From: Manihot esculenta
Taxonomy: Eukaryota > Streptophyta > Magnoliopsida > Malpighiales > Euphorbiaceae
Direction: 5' to 3'
Assembly: GCF_001659605.2 (NCBI RefSeq)
Contig: NC_035172.2
Span: 23,109,973 to 23,173,972, forward strand
Length of the DNA stretch: 64,000 bases
Position 1 is the first letter of the stretch, and each line of letters begins with the position of its first letter. The notes beneath the pieces are model-generated. The model was not told the origin of the DNA. It did not search any database and worked only from the letters and a program-made list of their open reading frames with translations. Positions 11,539 through 21,931 of the stretch are shown here, piece after piece. A program made the position numbers and the translations under genes.

Positions 11539-12966
11539 TGATAGAGGTTGTCGAAGCCGTCAAAAAATAAACCTATTAATCAATCAACAAAATAATTTGT
11601 AGATAGTGGCAATAGGGTCGAATCACAGGGATTTGACACTAAGAATCTTCCTAATAATGACTTAGGCAATTAAATAATAAAAGTAAAAATAAAGGGGGGG
11701 TTTGATTTTAATGATAGAGAACTGAAATTTAAAGATTAAGCAGTAGAAGAAAGCAATAAATCGAAAAGATGAGTAAATCAATGGGAGAAAAGCTCTAGTT
11801 GAAGTATGGATCTATTTCAGTTGTTTAGAACTGATCATTGATTCTTTGATACTCCTATTTGTTTCAATTAATTAGTTTAGATTGTGGAAGACGCTCCTCA
11901 CAACCAAATTCCTCCTTAGTTTTAGTTTGATTAGGAAACATTCGCTAATCAAACACTAGTTAACAAGTTGCCAAGGAACTTCCTTGGGTATTTTACTTTT
12001 CAACTGTTAACTGCATTAAGACTTAGAGAAACCCAATTCTAATCTTGCCAACCGCGTGGTCAAGTTTAGATTATGCAACCAAGTGTGCTTGTGTTCAAAC
12101 AATCTAAGCAATTACGGACCTAAATTATTTAAACTAACAATTTATCACTTATGTAATTAAAAGCAACAGGCCTTAATTGATCCTAATAACAAAGCAATAA
12201 TAGCATGAAGATCAAGTTGCATAAATATTGAAAAATAGGAGTTTAACAATGGAGTTTTAAATCTCTCAATTCATCACAAAACTGAAATTTCCCAACTTCA
12301 ACTAGAAAAGAAGATATTTAGCCACTCATGGTGGACAAAAATACACAAAAAGAAAGAAGAAAAGTAGAGGAAGAGAGCTGCTGTGTTGCTGCCGAAATTT
12401 TGCAGTGAATTCGATTCCTCCTTGCTGGTTTGTGGCTGTCTCCTTTTATAGGTGAAGAGTCCTAGTCCAATTAGGATTTGGAATCCTAATTTGACTTGGT
12501 CTTTTGTAGTCTTTTATTCCTTCTTTGCTTTTGTATTTAATCATGAATAAATCTTCTTTTTGGAGAAAGCCTTTTTTGGGAGTGACTCTTGGAGATGTCA
12601 TAGGATTGGTCTTGTGGTATTTGAAGTAGAATAGGACTCCAACACTTTTTGAAATTCTGATTTTTTCTTTTTCCCACGTTGTTGTCCTTGTCTGCGTCAG
12701 TTTGATTTGGGTAGTTGATTTGCCCAAATCGCTTGCCCAGATCATTTTTGCAAGTCAGTCCCAGATTTCTACTTCAGCTTCCTGCGAGTGATTTGGCCAA
12801 ATCACTTTGACCCAATCAATTTTTCAGCTTTTTCTGTAATTTTTCTTCAAGTTTCCAGTTTTCTCTTTTTTTGTAAAAACATCATAAAAATATAAATTAA
12901 ACTAGAAAAATGTGTAATTAAATAGTAATAAAGATAATAAAAATGTGGCTAAATTATGCTTGATCA
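11539..12966 (-). repeat. 5' LTR of element A
   Basis: 1428 bp, paired with 1410-2836. On the plus strand it begins TGATAGAGG and ends CTTGATCA, followed by GTCAG of the target duplication. It carries the same 18-bp palindrome, GTGATTTGGCCAAATCAC, at 12788-12805, and GATTTGCCCAAATC at 12717-12730. Confidence 0.93.
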
Positions 12967-13407
12967 GTCAGCCTAGCATATACTTGTGGCCTAAGTGTAA
13001 AATGCCTTAGAAACTTTTTGTGAAACGAGACTAGCACCCAATTAGTCGTCTGGCGTAACCGTCTTGTGGCCTTGGCATTAAATGCCTCAGAAACTTTTTG
13101 TGAAATGGGACTAACACCTGGTTGGTCGGCCTAGCATATATTTGCCTTGTGACCTAGTATGAGATGCCTTGTTTAGTGGGACTAATAACCGGATCATGGC
13201 TTGACAGATTTTCGCCTTGTCACCTAGCATGAAAAGCCTTATTTATTGGGACTAACACCCAAATTATGACCTGAAGGATTCCCGTCTTATGGCTTGGCGT
13301 GAGATGCCTTGTTTATTGAGATTAACACCCTGATTATGGCCTAACGGATTCCTATCTTGTGGCTTGGTATGAGATGCCTTATTTATTGAGACTAACATTT
13401 GGATTAT
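12967..13407. repeat. 70-80 bp tandem array, part 2
   Basis: The 'actaa' landmark recurs at 13181, 13251, 13321 and 13391, an exact 70-bp period. Units to the left (13030, 13110) have an 80-bp form with an extra 'agaaactttttgtgaaa'. It continues part 1 across element A and stops where element B begins. The last five bases, ATTAT, match AATAT after B (one mismatch). Confidence 0.9.
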
Positions 13408-15189
13408 TGATAGAGCATATTTTAGTCCATATTTTCATGATCTTATTGATGTTTATTTGCACCTATTCTACCTAATTTTGTGGTTTTAATCATGTCTTGC
13501 AAATATTAGGTGTGAAGAAACAAATTGGAGAAAATGCTCTTAAAAATGCCAAAGGAAGCCAAAATTCAGCAACCTTCGGAAGCACTTTCGGAAGCCAAAA
13601 ACCAGTCACCTTCGGCGGCACTTTCGGCAGCCGAAAGAGGACTCTAGAGACGAAACTCTACCACCTTCGGCGGCACCTTTGGCCGCCGAACCTTGCGTCT
13701 AGAGCCGAAAGTCCAGCCTCCGAAACTCATTTTAGGCAGCCGAAAATCCCTCTCAACACTCTCTTTCCTCATTCAAGAAGCCATATCTCAAGTTGCCATA
13801 TTTGAGGAGCCAAACAAGGGAAGTATTTTGAGATCCAAATCTTCAAGATTCACATTCAAATATTGGATTTCAAGATCAAGCTATTTAAGGAAGCCAAATC
13901 TAAAGATCACATGTTTCCCACTTAGTATCATGCACATTCAAAATTCAAAAGGAGGCTCCACCTTCCTTATTAGTGCATGGGCAGCCTCTTAACTCTTAAG
14001 GCAACATCTTGAAGACCTTGGGCAGCAATTAAAAAGACCAAAGAGCCTCCACTTGCCCCCCCATCACATGCATCTCGTTTTTGCCTTCACCCATGAACAA
14101 AGAAGGCACATATGGGACCAAGGGCACTTTGGACAGCTTCTAAAAGACTCATGGACTGCCACCAAACCCTAAAGAGCCTCTCAAGATCTATTTAAAGGCT
14201 TCAAGAAGATAAGAAAGGTAGATTTTATCTCCACCTCTCTTTCAAGAATTCGGCAAGGCTCTCCAAGCCTCTCCACACTTTGGTTCTTCATCTTCTTCCT
14301 TCTTTTCTTCTATTTTTCTGTTTTGGTTCAGCCATGAGTGGCTGAATCCCTTCTCTCTAGTTGAAGTTTGGTTGAAACTAAGGTTGCTTAAAGGGTTGTG
14401 AGATCTGAACATAAAGTGTTTGCTTTTGATTTATTCAATATTCATGCAATTGTGCTTAATTCTAAGATTGCTTTGTTGTTTTGATCAAATTGGCCACTTG
14501 ATTCTTGATTGCAAAGTTAATTAATTGTTGGATTAGGATATTTGTTAGTCCGTAATTGCTGGAAATATTCTGTCCATAGAACACTTGGTGTAAAAACCCA
14601 AGAAATTGTATGATCTAGCAACATCTCATGCGTTTGAGTAGCTAGGGTTTGGATCTTTCTTGTTCTTCATGCAATTGGCAATTGTTTTGATGCCTTTGGC
14701 CCAAGGACGTTCCTTGGCAATTTGTTGATTAGTAATTGATTAGAGGACGTTCCCTAATTAATTTGTTCTTAAGGAAAGACATGGTGGTGTGAAGCGTTTT
14801 CCATCCCCATAACTAACCTATTGAATCAATCAAGATAACCATGTTTCAATGATCAACCCAAACAACCAAAGTGGATCCATATCTTCAACTAGACTTTTCT
14901 CATATTGATTTCTTGTTTTATTTTGATTACTTACTGTTTTAATTGCTCACAATAGTTGTTAGTTAAATCAAATCTCAAAACCCCCCTTTTACTTTTATTG
15001 CACTTGTTTCTATTTCTCTTTGATTACTTGCTTTCAATTGTGTTTTCAATTAATTCTCTTGGTCTTGATTAAGAAAAATAAATAAGTAATCAATTCTCTG
15101 TGGATTCGATCCTTCACCACTATATCCAGTTGTAAATTGTAGGTAACCAAGAAGGTTATTTTTGACCGGCTTCGACAAACGCACTGTCA
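13408..15189 (+). repeat. 5' LTR of element B
   Basis: 1782 bp. A cassette at 13565-13745 is rich in TTCGG-type motifs, with the exact dyad TTCGGCAGCCGAA at 13623-13635. A TATA-like CTATTTAAAGG is present near 14187-14197. The rest is AT-rich and matches the C-family LTR. Confidence 0.92.
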
Positions 15190-15194
15190 AAAAT

Positions 15195-15212
15195 TGGCGC
15201 CGTTGCCGGGGA
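15195..15212 (+). other. Primer binding site of element B (tRNA-Asp type)
   Basis: TGGCGCCGTTGCCGGGGA, five bases after the LTR end. It is a full 18-base match to the primer site complementary to the 3' end of plant tRNA-Asp, and the best preserved one in the window. Confidence 0.92.
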
Positions 15213-15244
15213 ATTGATTTTACTTGTTTGTTTAATTTTCTTTC

Positions 15245-15397
15245 ATGACCAGGTCTAAATGCAGGGATACTCTACCCTTTGATCTAGAAATTGAATGCAC
15301 CCTCAGAAGATTAGGAAAGCAAGCTGCCGAGCATTCTGCCCAACCTTCGGCCGCCGAAACCCATCAACATTTGGCCGCCGAACTTGCTTCACTCTAG
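15245..15397 (+). pseudogene. Short gag N-terminal remnant of element B
   Basis: A 50-codon frame starting MTRSKCRDTLPFDLEIE and ending at TAG. The start aligns with the gag start of C (same spacing from the primer site). The rest of the capsid is gone; after about 25 shared residues the sequence becomes Ala/His-rich and includes two copies of the TTCGGC-type motif (exact at 15346-15358). It is in a different frame from the next open frame, so it may act only as a leader. Whether it is translated is unknown. Confidence 0.55.
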
Positions 15398-15446
15398 CAA
15401 TCGAACATCTCACCGAATGGCACAGTCACCATCGTAGATCTGAATC

Positions 15447-16808
15447 ATGGATGAGGTAAGTAGACCTGATCTCTCTTTTCTGACATCTTTTCTGAAAGAT
15501 ATTGCCATAGAAGTAGTTCAACAGGTTCAAGCACCCCAGCCACCAAAGCCATGTATGATCTGTGGATATGTGGGACACCTAACTTCCCAATGTCCTACAC
15601 TTTATAAGGATGACCAACTAGTTCATGCATATGGAGGATTCTATGAACAGCTAAGACATGATCCATACCATAACACATACAATCCATATTGGGGAGACCA
15701 TCCGAATTATGGCTATGCAAGGGACCAACAAGTACATGCATTTGAAGGATTCTATGAACCGCAAAGACATGATCCCCACCATGACACATACAATTCAAAT
15801 TGGGGAGACCATCCAGAATTTAGTTATGCAGAGGATAACAACTACCAAAATTATCAAGGATATCAAGCCCAATCAGAACCTCCAAATCCTTACCAACACC
15901 TTGAAGAGATGATGGAAACAATGGTAAGTTCCATGCAAAGCGTGCGACAGGACATAAGACAGCTGACTGCGTCAATGAATGCAGACGTGTTAAGAAGAGA
16001 GCAAGAACTTAAAGATGTGGAGGATGATGAGGAAAGTTGGCAAGTACAAGAACAAGCTACTGAAGAGACACAATCTGAATACTGTTTGTCCAAACAAACT
16101 GATCAAACAGAGCCTGTTGATAATTTGGATATCATTGATTGTTTGAACAAAGATGTTTTTGATATAAAAGACGATATGCTAAACAATGATCCTTGCAGGG
16201 AAGAGACTCAGAAAGAGCCAGAATTGAAAGAAACTGACTGTTGCATCCATCAGATGAACTGCAGCCAAGCACAGACTGAAGAGAGCTTGGTCGCACCACT
16301 TCTGGAAGGACTTGCACAAACTGAAGCCATGAATTTTCGGCCGCCGAACTCCACCGTCTTTCAGCCGCCGAATCCGACTACTCTTCAGCTCCCCTTTCCG
16401 TTAGATCTTGCGCAAAATGAGCAATCTGAAAACAATTCAGCCATAGATCCAATGCAAACAACCCATGCTCACAAGGAACAAATGGTGTTCCAAGCACCTA
16501 AACCAAAGGAGCATGCAGATCAATGCCTTCCCAAACCTCCGGATAAGGTAGAGTTTGTTCTGCCAGATCTTAGTACCAATTTGCAGCTATACATGGAGAA
16601 ACATGAATTGGAATTCAAGGTGCTTCCCAATCATCTAAAAAATGCAAACATAAAAGCTAGAGGCACACCTCATCTAAAAGAGGAGAAGCTCATCATGTTA
16701 CTTCATGAGTACATGGAGAAAGTAGGATGGTTCATGACCAAATCAAAAGGAGCGCTACACTTTTTGCTCAATGCAATTGGGACTCTTTTCCCTTCTCCAA
16801 TTACTTGA
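15447..16808 (+). CDS. Chimeric 453-residue protein of element B (nucleocapsid plus linker plus unknown C-terminus)
   Basis: Residues 1-50 match the C-terminal gag of element C and include the zinc knuckle CMICGYVGHLTSQC (36-49). Residues 56-92 and 93-129 are a tandem duplication of the following gag segment (DQ-VHA--GFYE...WGDHP). Residues about 205-260 resemble the protease-RT linker of C (LDIIDCLNKDVF, KEPELKETDCC). Residues about 325-453 I do not recognise; they contain DKVEFVLPDLSTNLQLYMEKHELEFKV-like text and end in FPSPIT. No protease, RT or integrase motif is present. The frame has no stop in 453 codons although the LTRs differ by about 2.4% and neighbouring elements have many stops. 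A role as an RNA-binding packaging factor is inference. The start ATG is the first in frame; a longer gag fusion is excluded by upstream stops. Confidence 0.75.
   Translation: MDEVSRPDLSFLTSFLKDIAIEVVQQVQAPQPPKPCMICGYVGHLTSQCPTLYKDDQLVHAYGGFYEQLRHDPYHNTYNPYWGDHPNYGYARDQQVHAFEGFYEPQRHDPHHDTYNSNWGDHPEFSYAEDNNYQNYQGYQAQSEPPNPYQHLEEMMETMVSSMQSVRQDIRQLTASMNADVLRREQELKDVEDDEESWQVQEQATEETQSEYCLSKQTDQTEPVDNLDIIDCLNKDVFDIKDDMLNNDPCREETQKEPELKETDCCIHQMNCSQAQTEESLVAPLLEGLAQTEAMNFRPPNSTVFQPPNPTTLQLPFPLDLAQNEQSENNSAIDPMQTTHAHKEQMVFQAPKPKEHADQCLPKPPDKVEFVLPDLSTNLQLYMEKHELEFKVLPNHLKNANIKARGTPHLKEEKLIMLLHEYMEKVGWFMTKSKGALHFLLNAIGTLFPSPIT
15612..15833 (+). repeat. 111-bp tandem duplication inside the element B frame
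   Basis: 15612-15722 and 15723-15833 encode two 37-residue copies that keep the reading frame. Related gag in C has a single copy (QVNAIGGYNNQPRHDLYSN). Confidence 0.85.
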
Positions 16809-16889
16809 GCCTTGATCAAGTGGATCACACCATGCACACCACACCCAGGGGAGTACTCAGTTTCCTTTGTTCTTTTATGTTTGTTATAC

Positions 16890-16922
16890 ATTGAGGACAA
16901 TGCATGATTTAAGTGTGGGGGT
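16890..16922 (+). other. Internal polypurine-like motif of element B
   Basis: ATTGAGGACAATG followed by AAGTGTGGGGGT. This is nearly the same as the true tract at 17781-17795, which is also preceded by TTGAGGACAA. Confidence 0.75.
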
Positions 16923-17780
16923 GCATATCTCTAAATTTTTACTTTTAAGTTTATTTTTGCTTTAATCTTTAGTTTGCTTGCATTAGGCAAAATTTTTTCA
17001 TTTTTATTATTTATGCTTTCAATAAAACACACACAACCACAACCTTCTTCTCCTTTTTGTTTTGCTCTACTCAAACTGATGAACTATGTTGAATGAGTTT
17101 TTCTTTCCATGACCCTATTGATGTGATAACTCTTTAAACTTATGTTGAATCAATTGCAGTGAGTTGTATTCATGTTTGAGAATTGCCTTTTGAATTGAAT
17201 CCTTGAGTTTGTCAATGGTGAAAAATATATTGATGACCCTCAATTGATTGAGAATAAATTGAAATTGTGTGAATGAACCTAATGTGACTTGATTTAGCAA
17301 TTGGTGTTGATTTGCCCAAATCATTGAGAGAAAGAAAATTCAGCAAAGGCAAAGACCTCAAAAGCACAAATTCGAAAACTGTTCCAATGGTCAAAAGACT
17401 ATGAACAAGGCTAGAGCCACTTGGATAGGTGACCAACTGAAAAATATAAACTATGACATCAAAAATAGGTTAGTGACCTTTCCAAGCAAAATCTAAAGTG
17501 CAAAAGTCTGAATAAAGTACTTCAAGGTAAGGGCAAGTCAATCCAAAAGCTAGAAAAAAGTCTTAACAAATTAATGTGCATGTCTCTCTTGAGGAAAACA
17601 AATCCTAGCCATGGTAAGCAAAGGGAAATAAGGAAAGGGGGTAAGTAATCTTCATGCATATATTCTTCACTGCAATGCTTCAAAATAAGTGTCTAGAGTA
17701 TGAGCTTAAGTGGTAATAAGGATCTAGAGGAAGAAAACTTATTTGACTATGTTTGTTTGCTTGAGGACAAGCAAAAGCTT
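16923..17780 (+). other. 3' non-coding region of element B
   Basis: About 0.86 kb without a gene. It is colinear with C 24092-24958 (opposite strand) and related to A 2851-3736. It contains the dyad TGATTTG-CC-CAAATCA at 17308-17323, also present at the matching place in C (24443-24458). Confidence 0.65.
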
Positions 17781-17795
17781 AAGTGTGGGGGTATT
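17781..17795 (+). other. Polypurine tract of element B
   Basis: AAGTGTGGGGGTATT, directly before the 3' LTR start TGATAAAG. Confidence 0.88.
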
Positions 17796-19588
17796 TGATA
17801 AAGCATATTTTAGTCCATATTTTCATGATCTTATTGATGTTTATTTGCACCTATTCTACCTAATTTTGTGGTTTTAATCATGTCTTGCAAATATTAGGTG
17901 TGAAGAAACAAATTGGAGAAAATGCTCTTAAAAATGCCAAAGGAAGCCAAAATTCAGCAACCTTCGGAAGCACTTTCGGAAGCCAAAAACCAGTCACCTT
18001 CGGCGGCACTTTCGGCGGCCGAAAGAGGACTCTAGAGACGAAACTCTACCACCTTCGGCGGCACCTTCGGCGGCACCTTCGGCCGCCGAACCTTGCGTCC
18101 AGAGCCGAAAGTCTAGCCTTTGAAACTCATTTTAGGTAGCCGAAAATCCCTCTCAACACTCTCTTTCCTCATTCAAGAAGCCATATCTCAAGTTGCCATA
18201 TTTGAGGAGCCAAACAAGGGAAGTATTTTGAGATCCAAATCTTCAAGATTCACATTCAAATATTGGATTTCAAGATCAAGCTATTTAAGGAAGCCAAATC
18301 CAAAGATCACATGTTTCCCACTTAGTATCATGCGCATTCAAAATTCAAAAGGAGGCTCCACCTTCCTTATTAGTGCATGGGCAGCCTCTTAACTCTTAAG
18401 GCAACATCTTGAAGACCTTGGGCAGCAATTAAAAAGAACAAAGAGCCCCCACTTGCCCCCCATCACATGCATCTCGTTTTTGCCTTCACCCATGAATAAA
18501 GAAGGCACATATGAGACCAAGAGCACTTTGGACAGCTTCTAAAAGACTCATGGACTGCCACCAAACCCTAAGGATCCTCTCAAGATCTATTTAAAGGCTT
18601 CAAGAAGACAAGAAAGGCAGATTTTATCTCCACCTCTCTTTCAAGAATTCGGTAAGGCTCTCCAAGCCTCTCCACACTTTGGTTCTTCATCTTCTTCCTT
18701 CTTTTCTTCTATTTTGCTGTTTTGGTTCAGCCATGAGTGGCTGAAACCCTTCTCTCTAGTTGAAGTTTGGTTGAAACTAAGGTTGCTTAAAGGGTTGTGA
18801 GATCTGAACGTAAAGTGTTTGCTTTTGATTTATTCAATATTCATGCAATTGTGCTTAATTCTAAGATTGCTTTGTTGTTTTGATCAAATTGGCCACTTGA
18901 TTCTTGATTGCAAAGTTAATTAATTGTTGGATTAGGATATTTGTTAGTCCGTAAGTGCTGGAAATATTCTGTCCATATAACACTTGGTGTAAAAACCCAA
19001 GAAATTGTTTGATCTAGCAACATCTCATGCGTTTGAGTAGCTAGGGTTCGGATCTTTCTTGTTCTTCATACAATTGGCAATTGTTTTGATGCCTTTGGCC
19101 CAAGGACATTCCTTGGCAATTTGTTGATTAGTAATTGATTAGAGGACGTTCCCTAATTAATTTGTTCTTAAGGAAAGACATGGTGGTGTGAAGTGTTTTC
19201 CATCCCCATAACTAACCTATTGAATCAATCAAGATAACCATGTTTCAATGATCAACCCAAACAACCAAAGTGGATCCATATCTTCAACTAGACTTTTCTC
19301 ATATTGATTTCTTGTTTTATTTTGATTACTTACTGTTTTAATTGCTCACAATAGTTGTTAGTTAAATCAAATCTCAAAACCCCCCTTTTACTTTTATTGC
19401 ACTTGTTTCTATTTCTCTTTGATTACTTGCTTTCAATTGTGTTTTCAATTAATTCTCTTAGTCTTGATTAAGACAAATAAATAAGTAATCAATTCTATGT
19501 GGATTCGATCCTTCACCACTATCTGCAGTTGTAAATTGTAGGTAACCAAGAAGGTTATTTTTGACCGGCTTTGACAACCGTACTATCA
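17796..19588 (+). repeat. 3' LTR of element B
   Basis: 1793 bp, paired with 13408-15189. Its dyad cassette differs: TTCGGCGGCCGAA at 18011-18023 (centre G instead of A), and a 12-bp gain adds a further GGCACCTTCGGCG unit before the exact dyad TTCGGCCGCCGAA at 18078-18090. It is followed by AATAT and the array. Confidence 0.92.
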
Positions 19589-19848
19589 AATATGCCCTGA
19601 CAGATTCCCTCCTTGTGGCTTGGCATGAGATGCCTTGTTTATCAGGACTAACACTCGGATTATGGCCTGACTGATTTCCACCTTGTGGCCTGGCATGAGA
19701 TTCCTTTTTTAGTGGGACTAACACCCAGATTATGGCCTGAAGGATTTCCGCCTTGTGGCCTAATATGAAATGCCTTGTTTAGTGGGACTAACACCTGGAT
19801 CATAGCCTGACGGATTTCCACCTTGTGGCCTAGTATGAGAAGCCTTGT
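19589..19848. repeat. 70 bp tandem array, part 3
   Basis: 'actaacac' recurs at 19647, 19717 and 19787, an exact 70-bp period. It stops at CTTGT (19844-19848), which is repeated exactly at 31153-31157 on the far side of element C. Confidence 0.92.
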
Positions 19849-21592
19849 TGACTCGCGGTTGTCGAAGCCGGTCAAAAATAACATTTCCAGTTATCAACAA
19901 TATTACTACTGCAGATAGTGGTAAAGGATCGAATCCACAGAGAATTAAAAAATTATCTATTTTTCTCAACAAGACCAAGAGAATTAACTGAATGAGAAGC
20001 TGAAAGCGGAACAAAAATAAAGTGCAATAAAAGTAAAAAGGGGGATTTTGAGATTGATTTGATTAGCAAACTACTGAAAGCAATTAAATTAGCAAGTAAT
20101 TAAAATAAAAGAGAAATCTAATATGAGAAAGGTCTAGTTGAAGAGATGGATCCACTTTGGTTGTTTTGGATTGATCATTGAAACTTATATTCTCTTGATT
20201 GATTCAATAGATTAGTTATGGAGATGGAAAACGCTTCTCACCACCATGTCTCTCCTTATGATTAAATCAATTAGGGAACGTCCTCTAATTAATTACTAAT
20301 TAACAAATTGCCAAGGAACGTCCTTGGGCCTTAGGCATCAAAACAATTGTCAATTGCATGAAGAAATAGAGAGATCCAATCCTAGCTACTCAAACGCATG
20401 AGATGTTGCTAGATCACACAATTCCTTAGTTGTTACACCAATTGTTCTTATGTTTGAATAATTCCAGCAATTACGGACTAAAAATTATCCAAACTAACAA
20501 TTAATTACCTTGCAATCAAGAATCAAGTGGCAAATTTGATCAAAACAACAAAGTAATAATAGATTCAAGCACCAAATTGTATGAATATTGAACAAATCAA
20601 AGACAAATAGTTTATGTTCAGATCTCACAATCCATAAAACAACCTTAGTTTCAACCAATCTTCAACTAGAACAAAAGGTTTAAGCCACTCATGGCTGAAA
20701 CAAAATAGAAAATAAAAGGAGAGAACAAGAGAAGATAAACCGAATTGGTGGAGAAGCTTGCTCCAAGCCTTGGCCGAATGGGAGAGATGGATGGGGATGT
20801 GTCCTCCTTTTCTCGGCAGCCCTTAAGGATGGATTTATATGGCTCTTAAGATGCTGTCCTAGGTTTTCTTTACTGTCCATGCATCTTTAGGAGGCTGCCT
20901 AAAATGCCCTTGGTCTTTAATTGCACTTTACCTTGCCGCCCATGCACATGTGTGAGGGAGTTGGCGTGTGGCTTGTGTGGCTTGTGCAAGAGTGGGTCTT
21001 TTGGTCTTTGCTTGCTGCCCTAGTGTCTTCAAGATGCTGCCCAAGGTGTCCAAGACTTCCCTTCACACCATCCTTGCCGCCCATGCACTAATAAGGAAGG
21101 TGGAGCCTCCTTTGCAATTTGATTTTTGAATGTGTAAGGCATGAGGTGGCAAGCATGTGATCTTTGGATTTAGCTTCCTTAGTGAGCTGGATTTTGAAAT
21201 TCAGAATTTGAATATGAATCTTGAAGATTTGAATTTCAAAATACTTTCCTTATTTGGCTCTTCATTTATGACAACTTAAGACTTGGCTTCTTGAATAAGG
21301 AAAAGGCTACTTGGAGATTTGAAATTTGAATTTCAAATTGCTTTGGCTGAATGTTCTTTCCTTCTTTGCCACTTTCCTTATTTAGAACTTTGCTTATTTA
21401 GCTTCACTTGATTCCAACTTTGCAGGCTTGCTCTCCTTTTCTCCATTTAAGGTAGTTTTAAGGGTATTTTCTCCAAAATGTCCCTTTTCACCATTTTCTG
21501 CAAAATAATGTCAAGAGTACTGAATTAAGCAGAAATCATGTAAATAATCATCAATAATATCAAGATAAAATGGACTAAAATATGTTCTATCA
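19849..21592 (-). repeat. 3' LTR of element C
   Basis: 1744 bp. On the plus strand it starts TGACTCGCGGTTGTCG and ends ATGTTCTATCA. A minus-strand TATA-like box (TATAAATCC, 20831-20839) is present. Solo LTRs F and J belong to this family, and B has a related LTR. Confidence 0.93.
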
Positions 21593-21606
21593 AATACCCC
21601 CACACC
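21593..21606 (-). other. Polypurine tract of element C
   Basis: On the minus strand: GGTGTGGGGGTATT, abutting the 3' LTR. Confidence 0.85.
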
Positions 21607-21747
21607 TAGCCTTTTGCATGTCCTCAAGCAAATAAACATAGTCAACAAGCTTTCTTTGCTACTTGATCCTTATTTCCACTTAAGCTCTTACTCAAGACAC
21701 CTATTTTGAATCATTGCAGTGAAGAGTATATGCATGAAGATTACTCA
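21607..21747 (-). other. 3' non-coding region of element C, distal piece
   Basis: Short remainder of the C 3' region left of solo LTR K; it continues at 24092. It matches the end of the B 3' region (for example 'tatgcatgaagattactc'). Confidence 0.65.
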
Positions 21748-21900
21748 TTTAACGACCCGAAAATCGGACCGCTACCGGCGCTAGGATCCAGATCGGCTTA
21801 AGGCCGCCGGGACCCGTAGCAAGCCAAACATTCATCCTGTATACCTGTTTAATCCCATACATGACCAACAATTACATGGAAATTTAAACTTTCTCATTTA

Positions 21901-21931
21901 ATCATTCATTCATTCATTCATTCTTTCATTC
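21901..21931. repeat. CATT microsatellite in solo LTR K
   Basis: Seven tandem ATTC/CATT units, one with a substitution. The matching place in D has only one or two units. Confidence 0.85.

Larger units (their letters stand above)
1410..12966 (-). mobile_element. Element A: Athila-like Ty3/gypsy retrotransposon, decayed, full length
   Basis: An 11.6-kb element read on the minus strand: 5' LTR 11539-12966, tRNA-Asp-type primer site, gag, protease, reverse transcriptase, RNase H, integrase, an extra Athila ORF1/env-like region, polypurine tract and 3' LTR 1410-2836. LTR ends are TGAT...ATCA. The target duplication is GTCGG/GTCAG (one mismatch) in the tandem array. By-eye LTR divergence is near 4%, so the insertion is old. 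Coding parts carry several nonsense codons and at least two frameshifts, so it is not autonomous now. The order gag-pol-ORF1 and the tRNA-Asp primer site are family traits of Athila; the clade name is my inference. Confidence 0.93.
13408..19588 (+). mobile_element. Element B: small non-autonomous Athila-related LTR retrotransposon
   Basis: LTRs 13408-15189 and 17796-19588 with ends TGATA...CTGTCA/CTATCA; target duplication ATTAT/AATAT with one mismatch. The inner part is only 2.6 kb: primer site, a short gag N-terminal frame, one 453-codon frame, an internal polypurine-like motif, a 3' non-coding region and the polypurine tract. There is no capsid core, protease, RT, RNase H or integrase. The LTR start and 3' region are shared with element C, so B is a deletion derivative of that family and must have moved with enzymes supplied in trans. 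LTR divergence by eye is about 2.4%. Confidence 0.92.

Noticed and set aside
15195..15212. tRNA-like sequence at element starts
   Set aside because: These are 11-18 base primer sites complementary to tRNA ends, not tRNA genes.
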